From assembly GCA_902779645.1 (NCBI GenBank), contig CACZCH010000001.1, positions 49,537 to 113,536 on the forward strand: a stretch of DNA of 64,000 nucleotides. Reading direction: 5' to 3'. Shown here one piece after another: positions 7,346 to 16,496 of the stretch. The notes below the pieces were generated by a model. It saw only the letters and a program-made list of their open reading frames with translations, was not told the origin of the DNA and ran no database searches. Each line of letters starts with the position of its first letter. Position 1 is the first letter of the stretch. The stretch comes from an uncultured bacterium (GTDB lineage: Bacteria; Cyanobacteriota; Vampirovibrionia; Gastranaerophilales; Gastranaerophilaceae). Both the position numbers and the translations under genes were made by a program.

Positions 7346-9478
7346 ATGATGAAGATTCATACAACGCAAAATCTAAACTCTTTAGTACAACATAATCAAC
7401 AAACAACCAACAATGTATCGTCTAAGGATTTTAGAATTAAAAATTACTCAGAGCAGATGCTTATGCCGAAAGTGGCAGCAGAAAAATCGGATTATTTCAA
7501 TTCGTCTATTTCATTTGGTAAAAAAATGCCAAAAAATTTAAAAGACGGAAAGAAAATTATTAAAGCAGTAGAGAAAAAAGTAGGGGATATAAAGAAAGAG
7601 GCTGTCCCCGAGGTTAAAAGAGGGGACAAAATCAGAAAGAGTCCCTTTTTTAATGCCGCATTAGATGTTACGGATTATGAGACATTGGCGACAGCTTTAG
7701 TAGCAGCAGTTGCTTGTGCTGCAAGAGCCGGTACGATTATAACTCTTCCTACAAAGAAGAATAAAGAAGATAACAGATATGCTGCAAGCCACGCAGCTGC
7801 ATCTGGTATTGTAGGGTTCTTAACTGCATTTGTTTTAACCGCTCCGTTTAAAGCCGGTTCAAATTACGTAATGAAACATATGAAGAAGTATTTGAAAGCT
7901 GAAACTTTAAAACGTTTATGGCCTCAAATAGATACTAAATCTATTGTTGATGCAAACGGCAAAAGATTAGATCCAAAAGAATGGAAAGATATAGCAGGAA
8001 ATCGTTTCGTAGAGGCTATGAAAAAATGCGAACAGCTTCCTATGCTTACAAATTTAGCAGATGCTTCAGAAAAAACTTTTAATAAGTTACTTCTTAATGG
8101 CAGAAAAATTAATTGGGCTGCTCATAAAGGAGAATCTTTTAACGATGTTATATTAGATGACGGAAGCAAGCTATATGATGTTATAGATTGGTCAAGATTA
8201 GGTATTGTAGTAAAAGAAGATGGCATGAAACAAGCTCAAATTTTACTAAGAGACCTTGACAAGGGCTTTACAGAAAATTTAATTAAAGATGCAAAAGAAG
8301 CTAAATCTAAATGGGGTGATCTTGATATCAATTCAATGTACAACAAAGATGGTGAAGTTGTTGACTTTAGACTTTGGAAAGATATCAACGGAAATCAATG
8401 GAAATTAAATTTGGACGAAATCGGTATATCTTCTCCTTATGAAACGTGTGATTATTTACCTCGTATCGGTGGTGATAAGCGATTAGATAAAAAAGAAAAT
8501 GTTTATAAATATGTTACGAACCAAGAAAATGGTGTAAACGGAAAACGCGGAACAAGAATTAATAATAAAATGGTAGAAGCTGATGCTGCAAACGATGGTT
8601 TGTTCAAAACATTAACTTGGGGACCGGATTTGTTATTTAGAGTTCCGGTTGCCGCATTAACGATAGCATTAATTCCTTGGGCATTAAAGAATATTTTCAG
8701 TATTCAGAAGTCATCAGCAAAGAAGGCTTCTCAAGCGGTAGATAATGTTCAAGAAAACAAAAAAAATACGATAGATGCTAAAAATGAACAAAAGGTAAGT
8801 TTTAAAGGGAAAGAACCTAAGCCTGGTATGATAAAAAGAGCTTGGGAAACGTTTATGGATGGCGTAGGGAGATTTCTTGGAAAATTATATGGTAAGCCAT
8901 TAATCGAAAGTCCGATTGTGCATAAGATTTCCGCTGGGTTATCCAAACTGCCCGGAAGTGTAACTCAGCATATGACAGCTTTTGGTTCTTTGATTACAAG
9001 TAGTGTTTATATGCAGCAAACACTTTCAAATAAAGAATTAGATCCAGACAGAAGACGAACTTTATCTATAAATCAAGGTTTATGCTTCGTTGTTCCGACA
9101 GTTGCTGCATATACTGTGGATAATGTAATAAATAACTGGGTTAAAGGTAATGAATACAGATATTCTGGTCAATACCAACAAGAAATAGATATTGCAAAAC
9201 TTGAAGGTAAAGATGCAAAAGTAATTGAACAGAAGGCTGCAACATTAAGCAAAAAGTTAAAAGGCTTTAGAACTCTTGCTTCAATAACAGTATTTGCACT
9301 AATTTACAGATACTTTACACCTGTTGTTATGACTCCGGTTGCAAATTGGTTCGGTGATAAAATCAATGCAAAAAAAGCAGCTAAGGCTCAAGAAATTGCA
9401 TTAAATTCAGAAAATGAACAAGCTGCAAAAGAAGTTTCAATCATGCCGGAAGATAAAGAATCAAAACAAGTAGCATAA
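7346..9478 (+). CDS. FKG-signature multi-pass membrane protein (unknown function), paralogue 2
   Basis: About 710 residues; function unknown. The N-terminal tail is polar, low in complexity and Asn/Gln-rich, and ends in SISFGKKMPKNL (about residue 54). A second signature, KVSFKGKEPKPG, sits at about 483, before a second helical part. Hydrophobic segments lie at about 111-135, 152-170, 428-447, 578-592 and 643-661. The middle holds two repeated soluble blocks, each with a 'WKDI.GN.' turn (EWKDIAGNRF and LWKDINGNQW), suggesting an internal duplication. An in-frame TTG at 7337 is possible, but ATG 7346 or 7349 is likelier. A strong terminator follows at 9500. Confidence 0.6.
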   Translation: MMKIHTTQNLNSLVQHNQQTTNNVSSKDFRIKNYSEQMLMPKVAAEKSDYFNSSISFGKKMPKNLKDGKKIIKAVEKKVGDIKKEAVPEVKRGDKIRKSPFFNAALDVTDYETLATALVAAVACAARAGTIITLPTKKNKEDNRYAASHAAASGIVGFLTAFVLTAPFKAGSNYVMKHMKKYLKAETLKRLWPQIDTKSIVDANGKRLDPKEWKDIAGNRFVEAMKKCEQLPMLTNLADASEKTFNKLLLNGRKINWAAHKGESFNDVILDDGSKLYDVIDWSRLGIVVKEDGMKQAQILLRDLDKGFTENLIKDAKEAKSKWGDLDINSMYNKDGEVVDFRLWKDINGNQWKLNLDEIGISSPYETCDYLPRIGGDKRLDKKENVYKYVTNQENGVNGKRGTRINNKMVEADAANDGLFKTLTWGPDLLFRVPVAALTIALIPWALKNIFSIQKSSAKKASQAVDNVQENKKNTIDAKNEQKVSFKGKEPKPGMIKRAWETFMDGVGRFLGKLYGKPLIESPIVHKISAGLSKLPGSVTQHMTAFGSLITSSVYMQQTLSNKELDPDRRRTLSINQGLCFVVPTVAAYTVDNVINNWVKGNEYRYSGQYQQEIDIAKLEGKDAKVIEQKAATLSKKLKGFRTLASITVFALIYRYFTPVVMTPVANWFGDKINAKKAAKAQEIALNSENEQAAKEVSIMPEDKESKQVA

Positions 9479-9499
9479 TGTGATGTTCTCACACAAACG

Positions 9500-9532
9500 A
9501 AAAGTCGTTCTTAAAATAAGAACGGCTTTTTG
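9500..9532 (+). terminator. intrinsic terminator after the 7346 gene
   Basis: Stem aaagtcgttctta against taagaacggcttt (one G-U), a short loop, then TTTTTG. Its T tract runs into the presumed -35 region of the birA promoter. Confidence 0.85.
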
Positions 9533-9547
9533 TTTATTTGTTTATTA

Positions 9548-9559
9548 TATAATTTAGTC
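9548..9559 (+). promoter_or_regulatory. consensus -10 box for birA with a 6-nt gap to ATG (leaderless)
   Basis: TATAAT at 9548-9553, then 6 nt, then the ATG at 9560. No Shine-Dalgarno sequence lies before the ATG. The -35 region falls in the T-rich end of the preceding terminator. Confidence 0.55.
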
Positions 9560-10282
9560 ATGGATTATTTATATTTAGAAGAGACGGATTCAACAAACAG
9601 GTATGCAAAAGACGGGATAAATGATATTAAAGATATGACTGTTGTTTACACATACAAACAGACAGCAGGCAGAGGCAGACTTCAAAGAAAATGGAGTTAC
9701 GCGGGTGAGGATAATATTTATGCGAGTATTGTTTTAAAACCATCAAACGAGATGAGAGAAGTTTATTCTAATCTGACTCAGCTACTTTGTATAGTTCTTG
9801 CAGAAGTTTTTGAAGAATACGGTGTTGAACCCAAAATAAAATGGCCGAATGATATAAAAGTCAAGGGGAAAAAAATATCAGGTATATTAGCGGAAGCCTC
9901 TACAACTCAAGACGGAGTTTTGCAGGGGATTATTTTGGGATTCGGAGTAAATTTGAATACAAAACTCGACTTTTTATCAAAAATTGATCAGCCTGCAACT
10001 TCTTTAAATATTGAGACAGGAGAATTTGTTAACAAGGAAGAATTTCTAAAAAAGGTTATAAATAAGTTTTGTTTATATTATAATAGTTTTATTGAGGAAG
10101 GTTTTGTATTAATAAGAGAAGATTACAAACGAAGAGCAGACTTCCTTAATAAAGAGATAGCCGTAAAAGTTTTTGATAAAACATATTGTGGTATTGCAGC
10201 AGATGTAACCCAGAATGGAGCTTTGAGGCTTATGGATAAAGATAACAAAGAACATATACTTTTAATAGGAGATATTTTATGA
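9560..10282 (+). CDS. birA: biotin--[acetyl-CoA-carboxylase/decarboxylase] ligase
   Basis: A 240-residue biotin protein ligase. It activates biotin with ATP and attaches it to the acceptor Lys of biotin carrier domains. DSTNRYAK near the N-terminus and TAGRGRLQRKWSY (the adenylate loop) are diagnostic, as is KWPNDIKVKGKKISGILAE. There is no N-terminal helix-turn-helix, so it is a monofunctional class I enzyme and not a biotin-operon repressor. The start MDYLYLEETDSTN is chosen over an upstream in-frame ATG because the -10 box lies only 6 nt before it. The stop overlaps the next gene by 4 bp. Its substrate is probably the biotin-carrying subunit two genes downstream. Confidence 0.93.
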   Translation: MDYLYLEETDSTNRYAKDGINDIKDMTVVYTYKQTAGRGRLQRKWSYAGEDNIYASIVLKPSNEMREVYSNLTQLLCIVLAEVFEEYGVEPKIKWPNDIKVKGKKISGILAEASTTQDGVLQGIILGFGVNLNTKLDFLSKIDQPATSLNIETGEFVNKEEFLKKVINKFCLYYNSFIEEGFVLIREDYKRRADFLNKEIAVKVFDKTYCGIAADVTQNGALRLMDKDNKEHILLIGDIL

Positions 10283-10536
10283 ATGAAATGCTAGTTAATC
10301 TCGTTCCGGTGCTAAAAGAAGGTTTTTCTATGATGCTTGTCGGAATGGGAACTGTTTTGATATTCTTGTGCATTATGATTTGTGCAATGTTTATTATGTC
10401 GGCATGCGTTAAAAAATTAAATGAAATTTTCCCTGAACCTGTCGCAGCAACAGCGGGTGCGAAAAAACAAACAAAAAGTTCGGATGATTCAGAAATTGCA
10501 GCGGCAATTGTGGCCGCAATGTTTAGTAAAAAATAG
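10279..10536 (+). CDS. oadG: OadG-family sodium-pump decarboxylase gamma subunit
   Basis: An 85-residue single-pass membrane protein. The first 42 residues include a hydrophobic helix preceded by EGFSMMLVGMGTVLIFLCIM, typical of the OadG family. A short acidic/Ala-rich cytosolic tail follows. The gamma subunit bridges the soluble alpha subunit to the membrane beta subunit in Na+-translocating decarboxylases. It overlaps birA by 4 bp and precedes the alpha gene, so translation is probably coupled. It lacks the Pro/His metal-binding end of some classical gammas, ending instead in AAAIVAAMFSKK. Confidence 0.85.
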   Translation: MNEMLVNLVPVLKEGFSMMLVGMGTVLIFLCIMICAMFIMSACVKKLNEIFPEPVAATAGAKKQTKSSDDSEIAAAIVAAMFSKK

Positions 10537-10564
10537 CTTATATAATTAAATGGAGAAATAAAAA

Positions 10565-12373
10565 ATGACAAAACAAATTAAGGTAATGGATACGTCTTTT
10601 CGTGACGGTTTCCAATCAATCTTCGGGGCTAAAGTTCTCGTTGATGATTTTATTCCTGCACTTCAATCAGCTGTAAGCGCAGGGCTTAAACATTTTGAAA
10701 CAGCAGGCGGTGCAAGATTCCAAGCTCCGATTTTCTTCTGTAACGAAAATGCATTTGAAACAATGGACAAAATCAGAGCTGCTGTCGGCCCTGATGTTGT
10801 ATTACAATCACTTGCACGTGGTGTAAACGTTGTAGGTCTTAACTCTCAGCCAAGAGATGTAATTGATTTGCACGCAAAAATGTTTGCTAAACACGGTGTA
10901 AATGTAATCAGAAACTTTGATGCATTAAATGATGTTAATAACTTGATTGATTCAGCTAACTCAATCAAAAAATACGGCTTAAAACACGAAGTAACAATTA
11001 CAATGATGGAACTTCCGTATGGCTGTGAAGGCGCACACGATGTTGCTTTTTATGAAAGAGTTTTAAGAAATATTCTTGATAGCGGTTTACCTTTTGATTC
11101 TTTGGCATTCAAAGATGCATCAGGTACTTCTAACCCAAGAAAAGTTTATGCAACTGTTAAAATGGCTCGTGAACTTTTAGGTCAAGATGCACACATTCGA
11201 TTCCATTCACATGAAACAGCAGGAACAGGCTTAGCTGCATACTTGGCAGCTCTTGAAGGCGGTGCTGACGGAATTGACCTTGCAATGAAGCCTGTTTCAG
11301 GCGGTACAGGTCAGCCTGATATTATTTCTATGTGGCACGCTCTTAAAGGTACCGAATACGATTTAGGTTTGGATATCAAGAAGATTATGGAAACAGAAGA
11401 AATCTTCAAAGAATGTATGAAGGATTATCCTATATCTCCGATATCTCTTGCAGTTAATCCGATTCTTATTCAAGCACCTCTTCCGGGCGGAGCTACAGCT
11501 ACAACTGTTAACCAATTAAAAGATATGGGTATGTTGGATAAATTCCCGAAACTTATTGCAAATATGAAAGAAGTTGTTGAAAGAGGCGGTTTTGCAACAT
11601 CAGTAACTCCTGTTTCTCAATTTTACGCTCAACAATCTTTCTTGAACGCAATTACAGAACACCCTTGGGAACAGGCAAACCCGGGTTACGCAAAAATGCT
11701 TTTGGGTTACTTCGGTAAAACACCTTGCGAACCTGATCCTGAACTTGTAAAATGGGCAGAAGAAAAAACAGGACTTCAACCTACAACTGAAAAAGTTGTT
11801 GACTTAAATGAAAAAGACCCTGAAAAAGGTATTGAAGCTGCTAAAAAACGTCTTGAAGAAGCAGGTTTACCTTTAACTGATGAAAATATATTTATTTCTT
11901 GCGCATGCAAGGATGGTAACGTTGATAAAGGTATCGAGTTCTTACTAGGTAAAGGACAAGTATCAGTTAACAAGGTTAAAGCAGATGCTCCAAAAACTCA
12001 AACATCTGCTAATGCTTCCGGCGAATACACTGTTAAGGTTAACGGTAAAAATTATGCAGTTAAACTTGAAGGTGATAACAAAGCAACAGTTAACGGCAAA
12101 GCTTATGATATCGATGTTAAATCAGGTATTGAAGCTAAATCATCTTCTTCATCAAGCGATGGCGAAGAGATTAAAGCAGGGCTCCCCGGAAACGTATTAA
12201 GAATAGAAGTTTCTGAAGGCGATACTGTTGAAGAGGGCGATGTACTTCTCGTTGTTGAAGCTATGAAAATGGAAACGGAAGTTAAATCACCAAAAGCAGG
12301 AACTGTTAATTCAATCTTGGTTTCACAAGGCGATAAGGTTGTAACAGGTCAAGCTATGGTAGTTATCGGATAA
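10565..12373 (+). CDS. oadA: biotin-containing oxaloacetate decarboxylase alpha / pyruvate carboxylase B subunit
   Basis: A 602-residue protein: an N-terminal carboxyltransferase TIM barrel (MDTSFRDGFQS at 8-18, with FKDASGTSNPRK and FHSHETAGTG as substrate and metal loops), a conserved central region with APLPGGATATT near 310, and a C-terminal biotinyl domain with VVEAMKMETEVKSP whose Lys is about residue 567. It transfers CO2 from oxaloacetate to biotin. With gamma and beta subunits adjacent it should be the alpha subunit of a Na+ pump. The closely related PycB shares the same architecture, so a gluconeogenic role cannot be excluded. Ribosome site tggag is at about 10551-10555. Confidence 0.92.
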   Translation: MTKQIKVMDTSFRDGFQSIFGAKVLVDDFIPALQSAVSAGLKHFETAGGARFQAPIFFCNENAFETMDKIRAAVGPDVVLQSLARGVNVVGLNSQPRDVIDLHAKMFAKHGVNVIRNFDALNDVNNLIDSANSIKKYGLKHEVTITMMELPYGCEGAHDVAFYERVLRNILDSGLPFDSLAFKDASGTSNPRKVYATVKMARELLGQDAHIRFHSHETAGTGLAAYLAALEGGADGIDLAMKPVSGGTGQPDIISMWHALKGTEYDLGLDIKKIMETEEIFKECMKDYPISPISLAVNPILIQAPLPGGATATTVNQLKDMGMLDKFPKLIANMKEVVERGGFATSVTPVSQFYAQQSFLNAITEHPWEQANPGYAKMLLGYFGKTPCEPDPELVKWAEEKTGLQPTTEKVVDLNEKDPEKGIEAAKKRLEEAGLPLTDENIFISCACKDGNVDKGIEFLLGKGQVSVNKVKADAPKTQTSANASGEYTVKVNGKNYAVKLEGDNKATVNGKAYDIDVKSGIEAKSSSSSSDGEEIKAGLPGNVLRIEVSEGDTVEEGDVLLVVEAMKMETEVKSPKAGTVNSILVSQGDKVVTGQAMVVIG

Positions 12374-12382
12374 TAAAAATTT

Positions 12383-12420
12383 CCCTCGCCCAACGGGAGA
12401 GGGGTAGGGTGAGGGGGTAA
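12383..12420. repeat. dispersed intergenic repeat ('ccctcgccc' family), copy 1
   Basis: The copy begins ccctcgcccaacgggagagg and ends gtgagggggtaa. A nearly identical copy lies at 47645-47682 and a variant at 37053-37092. All are between genes. The sequence is G/C-rich against an AT-rich background and can form a C-run/G-run hairpin (ccctcgcc-g with gagaggg). Confidence 0.85.
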
Positions 12421-12451
12421 CTCCTTGCAAGAATATAGATAAAGAATGTAG

Positions 12452-12468
12452 GTTGGGTGAAACCCAAC
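12452..12468. repeat. small palindromic repeat gttgggt-gaa-acccaac
   Basis: A 7-bp perfect hairpin with a gaa loop, set in 'gtaggttgggtgaaacccaaca'-like sequence. It resembles the short 'aggttgggt' palindromic repeats scattered between genes in many bacterial genomes. It lies in the 120-bp gap between alpha and beta decarboxylase genes, where it could stabilise the upstream mRNA. Confidence 0.6.
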
Positions 12469-12493
12469 AACTTATAATAAAAGGTGGAAATTT

Positions 12494-13663
12494 ATGAGTA
12501 TAGATATGGCAAACGGATTTAAAACTCTCTGGGAGTCAACAGGTATAATGAATTTTATTCTTCCTGCGGATTCTCTGATTACAAATCCTGTTGAACAATT
12601 TTTACATATGTACGGGATGCCTATAATGGTATTGATATGTTTGTTCTTATTGTGGCTTGGAATTAAGAAACAATTTGAACCTTTACTTCTCGTACCGATT
12701 GCTTTTGGCGGATTGATTGCAAATTTCCCTTGCGACCACAGCTTTCAAGCTTTTGTTTACAAAGTAGGTATTGACCCTGCAATAGGGATTTTCCCATTAA
12801 TTATATTTATGGGTGTAGGTGCAATGACGGACTTCGGCCCGTTAATTGCGAACCCTAAAACGGCACTTTTAGGCGGTGCTGCACAATTCGGTATATTTGG
12901 CGCACTCCTTTTAGCTTTATGCTTAGGATTCACTCCTGCAGAAGCAGGCGCTATCGGTATAATAGGCGGTGCTGACGGCCCTACATCAATATTCGTTACT
13001 TCAAGACTTGCAGAACACTTGCTTCCTGCAATTGCAGTTGCTGCATATTCTTATATGGCACTTGTTCCTGTAATTCAACCGCCTATAATGAAATTGCTTA
13101 CAACGGAAGAAGAACGCAAAATTCAAATGACACAATTAAGAGAAGTTTCAAAAAGAGAAAAAATTGTATTTCCGCTTTTAGTACTTCTATTATGCGCAAT
13201 TCTGTTGCCTGATGCTTGTCCTTTAGTCGGCATGCTAACATTCGGTAACTTGTGTAAAGAATGCGGTGTTGTTGATAGACTTTCAGATACAATGCAAAAT
13301 GCTTTAATTAATATTATTACTATTTTCTTGGGACTTGCAGTCGGTTCAAAACTTTCTGCTGACCACTTCTTAACTTTAGAAACATTGAAAATATTAGTAT
13401 TAGGTATTTTGGCATTCTCGTTGGCAACAGCAGGCGGTGTATTGATGGCAAAATTGATGAACTTGTGTTCTAAAACAAAAATCAACCCGCTTATTGGTGC
13501 GGCAGGTGTTTCGGCAGTTCCTATGGCAGCTCGTGTAGCTAACAAAGTAGGTTTGGAAGCTAATCCTCAGAATTTCTTATTGATGCACGCTATGGGGCCG
13601 AATGTCGCAGGTGTAATCGGTTCAGCAGTAGCAGCCGGTGTTCTTTTGGCTCTTTGCCATTAA
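12494..13663 (+). CDS. oadB: Na+-translocating decarboxylase beta subunit
   Basis: A 389-residue polytopic membrane protein of the OadB/GcdB/MmdB family, the Na+ channel of the decarboxylase. It decarboxylates carboxybiotin and exports Na+. Diagnostic stretches are [18 protein letters not shown] (conserved Asp in the Na+ path), [14 protein letters not shown] (the GGADGPT signature) and [20 protein letters not shown] at the end. About nine or more hydrophobic segments are visible. With birA, oadG and oadA it completes a self-contained biotin-dependent sodium pump. Ribosome site aaggtgg precedes the ATG. A strong terminator follows. Confidence 0.93.
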   Translation: MSIDMANGFKTLWESTGIMNFILPADSLITNPVEQFLHMYGMPIMVLICLFLLWLGIKKQFEPLLLVPIAFGGLIANFPCDHSFQAFVYKVGIDPAIGIFPLIIFMGVGAMTDFGPLIANPKTALLGGAAQFGIFGALLLALCLGFTPAEAGAIGIIGGADGPTSIFVTSRLAEHLLPAIAVAAYSYMALVPVIQPPIMKLLTTEEERKIQMTQLREVSKREKIVFPLLVLLLCAILLPDACPLVGMLTFGNLCKECGVVDRLSDTMQNALINIITIFLGLAVGSKLSADHFLTLETLKILVLGILAFSLATAGGVLMAKLMNLCSKTKINPLIGAAGVSAVPMAARVANKVGLEANPQNFLLMHAMGPNVAGVIGSAVAAGVLLALCH

Positions 13664-13682
13664 TTATATTTAAAAATAATAA

Positions 13683-13720
13683 AACAATCCTTGTGTTTAA
13701 TATGCAAGGATTGTTTTTTT
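13683..13720 (+). terminator. intrinsic terminator after oadB
   Basis: aacaatccttg (13683-13693) pairs with caaggattgtt, followed by a T-rich run (ttttttttg). It closes the birA-oadG-oadA-oadB unit. Confidence 0.9.
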
Positions 13721-13825
13721 GTACTTAAGCAGTCAGACTATTTTCTTTTTACACATCTATTTACCCCTACCACTTGAGAAGTTTAAAACATGATTTATAA
13801 TAATAATATAAAGTATAAGTATACA

Positions 13826-13997
13826 TTTCCTCGTAGAAGCTGGTAGTGACAGTAAAAACAGTGTTTAGATAACCTGTGTCTTTACTGGAAAATTGCCTAT
13901 TGTTAAGAATTATTAAGTTACATGTTTTAAAAAAGGCAATTTCTGAAAAGAAAAATACTTTATAAAAGTAAGAACAGTTTTATACGAGGAAAAGGAG
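13826..13997 (+). promoter_or_regulatory. multi-branched structured 5' leader (riboswitch-like, unrecognised class)
   Basis: A closing stem of 10 perfect pairs, tttcctcgta (13826-13835) with tacgaggaaa (13983-13992), encloses about 145 nt. Inside are cagtaaa (13850-13856) with tttactg (13881-13887), aaattgcc (13890-13897) with ggcaattt (13935-13942), and tactt (13956-13960) with aagta (13966-13970). The closing stem's 3' arm touches the ribosome site aaaggag (13991-13997), so folding could control translation of the 802-residue unknown at 14005. It does not match any riboswitch consensus I know. Confidence 0.6.
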
Positions 13998-14004
13998 ATT
14001 AATT

Positions 14005-16413
14005 ATGGAACCGAAAAAAATTTTATTTAACATCAATGATGATTTAAAATCAAGCGTAATAAAATACGCCGCTTACTATGTTGATGGAAGTAAAGATGGT
14101 GTTAAAGACGGTAATATTGATGAAAGTGAAAAAGAAGAACTTACAAAATTATTAAGTCAAAATACTATTTATCAAGATGAACTTAAAAATGAAGCGCCGA
14201 ACATTGCGAAGATTTTCGGATATACTCAGTCAGCAGAAGCGACTGTTGCAGAAGAAGTAACCAAAGGTGCAGAAAGTGCAACCCAGAAGGTACAGCCAAA
14301 AACAGAAGTAAGTAAATATTCTACAGTATTAACAGAATACACAAAGCTAAGACAAACAGGCAAAGGCCCTTATGAAGCTTATAAAAAAGTAGAAGAAAAA
14401 TATGAAGATAAAGATGAATTTAAATCAGCTTTAAATGAACTAAAAGTTAAGGCAAAAGAAATTGATGCTCAGGTTGAGACAATTAATGCAATCGGACAAT
14501 CAAAAACTACCGAAAGCAAAAAACAAGTAAAAAGAGACGCAAAAGCAGTTTTAGAAAAACAAGATGGCGGCAAAATAGATAAGTGGCACAAAAAAGCTAT
14601 AAACGGTAATAATAATGTTGTTACTTGGCTCAGCGGTCAAGACTCCGCTATAAAAGAACTCAGAGGAGGACAACTGTACGGAAATAGAGCCGATAAAGTT
14701 AAACAAGAAGGTGTAACAATGGAAGCTATTGTAAAAAGGCTGGGTGAAGATTGTCCTTATTTACAAAAAACAGAAAAAAACGGCAAGCAAGTTACTCTTC
14801 TTGAAGCAGCAGGCTTGATGACTGTGAGACCGGATGGTAAATACGATATTTCTAAATTATCAGACTTTGTATATGACAACGGTACCGGTGCTGATAACAG
14901 TCAAAGCAGACAACAGAATAAGCCGGTAAGAGAAGCAAAGTTACTTATTGCAGAATTGAATGCGGAAATTAAATCAAAAACCGGAATTGATTTATCAAAA
15001 ACAAGAATTAAAGATAAATACAGTAAACGTCTTGTAAAATTAACAGGCAGACATGTAGAACATAAGAATATTGTAGCACAAGCATATGAGAATACTGTTG
15101 GCGGAATTCTTGCATCAACATTGGGTACAGCCGGAGCGCTATTCTTCGGCGCTAAAGACATCGTTAAAGGTGTTGTTACTAACAAAAACCACTTAGATTT
15201 CACTCTTGAGCTTGAAGGATTTAGCAATTTGAAATCAGATTTGACAGCTTTAACTAACGATCCAGAAATTAAAAAAATGTTAGAAGAAGGAACTGCAAGC
15301 ATTGTAACTTCCGGTACAAAAGTTAATATTGTTGTAGATCAAAAACAAGTTCAACCGTTTATGCACGTAGCATCTAAGCATTATTTGGCTAATGCATTAA
15401 GAAGCGGTGTAATCGGAGGTGCATTGGGTCTTTTATCAAGTGCTCTAAGTTATGGTGAGAGTGAACAAGAAGTTATACCTAATAAAACAGACTGCAAAAC
15501 TTATGATGAATATGTTACATACATTGATTCAATGGTAACCAATAAAGCAGTAAAACCAGTATACGGTGAAATCGCAAAACTTATTGCATACAGCTTCATT
15601 GACGACAAGGGAGTTTTCCATTGTGCTGAAATGAATGAATTCTTAGGTAAGAAAGGAAGTAATGGTTCTCGACTCAACAGAGCTGAATTAATGGAAGCAT
15701 TAATAGCAAGAAGAACTGAATTTGATAAACCAAAAAGACAAATTGAAGAAAAGAAAGAAAAACCTGCATATACAGGCTTGGAAAGAAACATTGAAGGCGA
15801 AGTTATTAAACAAAAAGCACCAAAAACAGAAAAATTTGAAGACTGGGGTGTGTTCGCTTCAAGATACAAATGTATTGAAGATTATGATAAAAACTTCAAA
15901 GTTGACCCAAAAACAAAAGATGCAAATCTTTACGCAAGAACAATGATGAAGGTAATGCAAGCTATTAAAGACGACGATTATGATATAGTTAGATTGCAAG
16001 AACTTACTCAAAAAGCAATGTCTAAAAACTGGCGAGCTGAATTACAAAATGTACCGGGTTTTGACTTCAAAGCATACGCTGCTCTAAGAGGTAATAAACA
16101 AACTCATACATTTGGTATGACCAAACAAAATATGCCAACTATTACAATAACAGATGGTCAGATGGTCAAAAGCGATTTATGTGCTCCGACAGCACCTCTT
16201 TACAAAATTGGTGCTCAATCAGGCGGTATCGGTAAAAAAGTTAACCTTGGTGATGCAAATAACAGTCGCAAAGGTGCTGACAGATACGAAGGTCATCTTA
16301 AAACCAGTGACGGAGAAGTTATATCAACAAATGATAAAAAAGTTTATGATTCTGAAAAAGCAAATCTTGGCAAAACATATAAATGGATTGAGCCGGATAA
16401 AGCAAAATTCTAA
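14005..16413 (+). CDS. large lineage-specific protein of unknown function (802 aa)
   Basis: Not recognised. 802 residues, without a signal peptide. The N-terminal 60 residues include YYVDGSKDGVKDGNIDESEK, a Ca2+-loop (EF-hand-like) spacing of Asp/Gly residues. Residues 80-180 are charged and helical. Two hydrophobic glycine-rich segments (ILASTLGTAGALFFGAKDIV near 367 and SGVIGGALGLLSSALSYG near 466) could form a membrane hairpin. The C-terminal part is a soluble charged domain ending TYKWIEPDKAKF. It is transcribed alone behind a folded leader and ends at a bidirectional terminator. EF-hand-like entry motifs are shared in style with the 41212 protein. Confidence 0.55.
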   Translation: MEPKKILFNINDDLKSSVIKYAAYYVDGSKDGVKDGNIDESEKEELTKLLSQNTIYQDELKNEAPNIAKIFGYTQSAEATVAEEVTKGAESATQKVQPKTEVSKYSTVLTEYTKLRQTGKGPYEAYKKVEEKYEDKDEFKSALNELKVKAKEIDAQVETINAIGQSKTTESKKQVKRDAKAVLEKQDGGKIDKWHKKAINGNNNVVTWLSGQDSAIKELRGGQLYGNRADKVKQEGVTMEAIVKRLGEDCPYLQKTEKNGKQVTLLEAAGLMTVRPDGKYDISKLSDFVYDNGTGADNSQSRQQNKPVREAKLLIAELNAEIKSKTGIDLSKTRIKDKYSKRLVKLTGRHVEHKNIVAQAYENTVGGILASTLGTAGALFFGAKDIVKGVVTNKNHLDFTLELEGFSNLKSDLTALTNDPEIKKMLEEGTASIVTSGTKVNIVVDQKQVQPFMHVASKHYLANALRSGVIGGALGLLSSALSYGESEQEVIPNKTDCKTYDEYVTYIDSMVTNKAVKPVYGEIAKLIAYSFIDDKGVFHCAEMNEFLGKKGSNGSRLNRAELMEALIARRTEFDKPKRQIEEKKEKPAYTGLERNIEGEVIKQKAPKTEKFEDWGVFASRYKCIEDYDKNFKVDPKTKDANLYARTMMKVMQAIKDDDYDIVRLQELTQKAMSKNWRAELQNVPGFDFKAYAALRGNKQTHTFGMTKQNMPTITITDGQMVKSDLCAPTAPLYKIGAQSGGIGKKVNLGDANNSRKGADRYEGHLKTSDGEVISTNDKKVYDSEKANLGKTYKWIEPDKAKF

Positions 16414-16435
16414 TAAGCAGACTATGGTTGTTTTC

Positions 16436-16480
16436 AAAGAAACGGCGGACTTTCACAAAAGTCCGCCGTTTTCTTTGAAT
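16436..16480. terminator. bidirectional terminator between the 14005 gene and the rubredoxin gene
   Basis: aaacggcggacttt pairs with aaagtccgccgttt, extended by aaaga/tcttt arms with A and T runs on both sides, so it can end transcripts from either strand. It lies between two convergent genes. Confidence 0.9.
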
Positions 16481-16496
16481 ATTCCTTTTATTTGTT

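Noticed and set aside
13098..13545. Minus-strand open frames within oadB
   Set aside because: They are antisense shadows of a well-supported gene.
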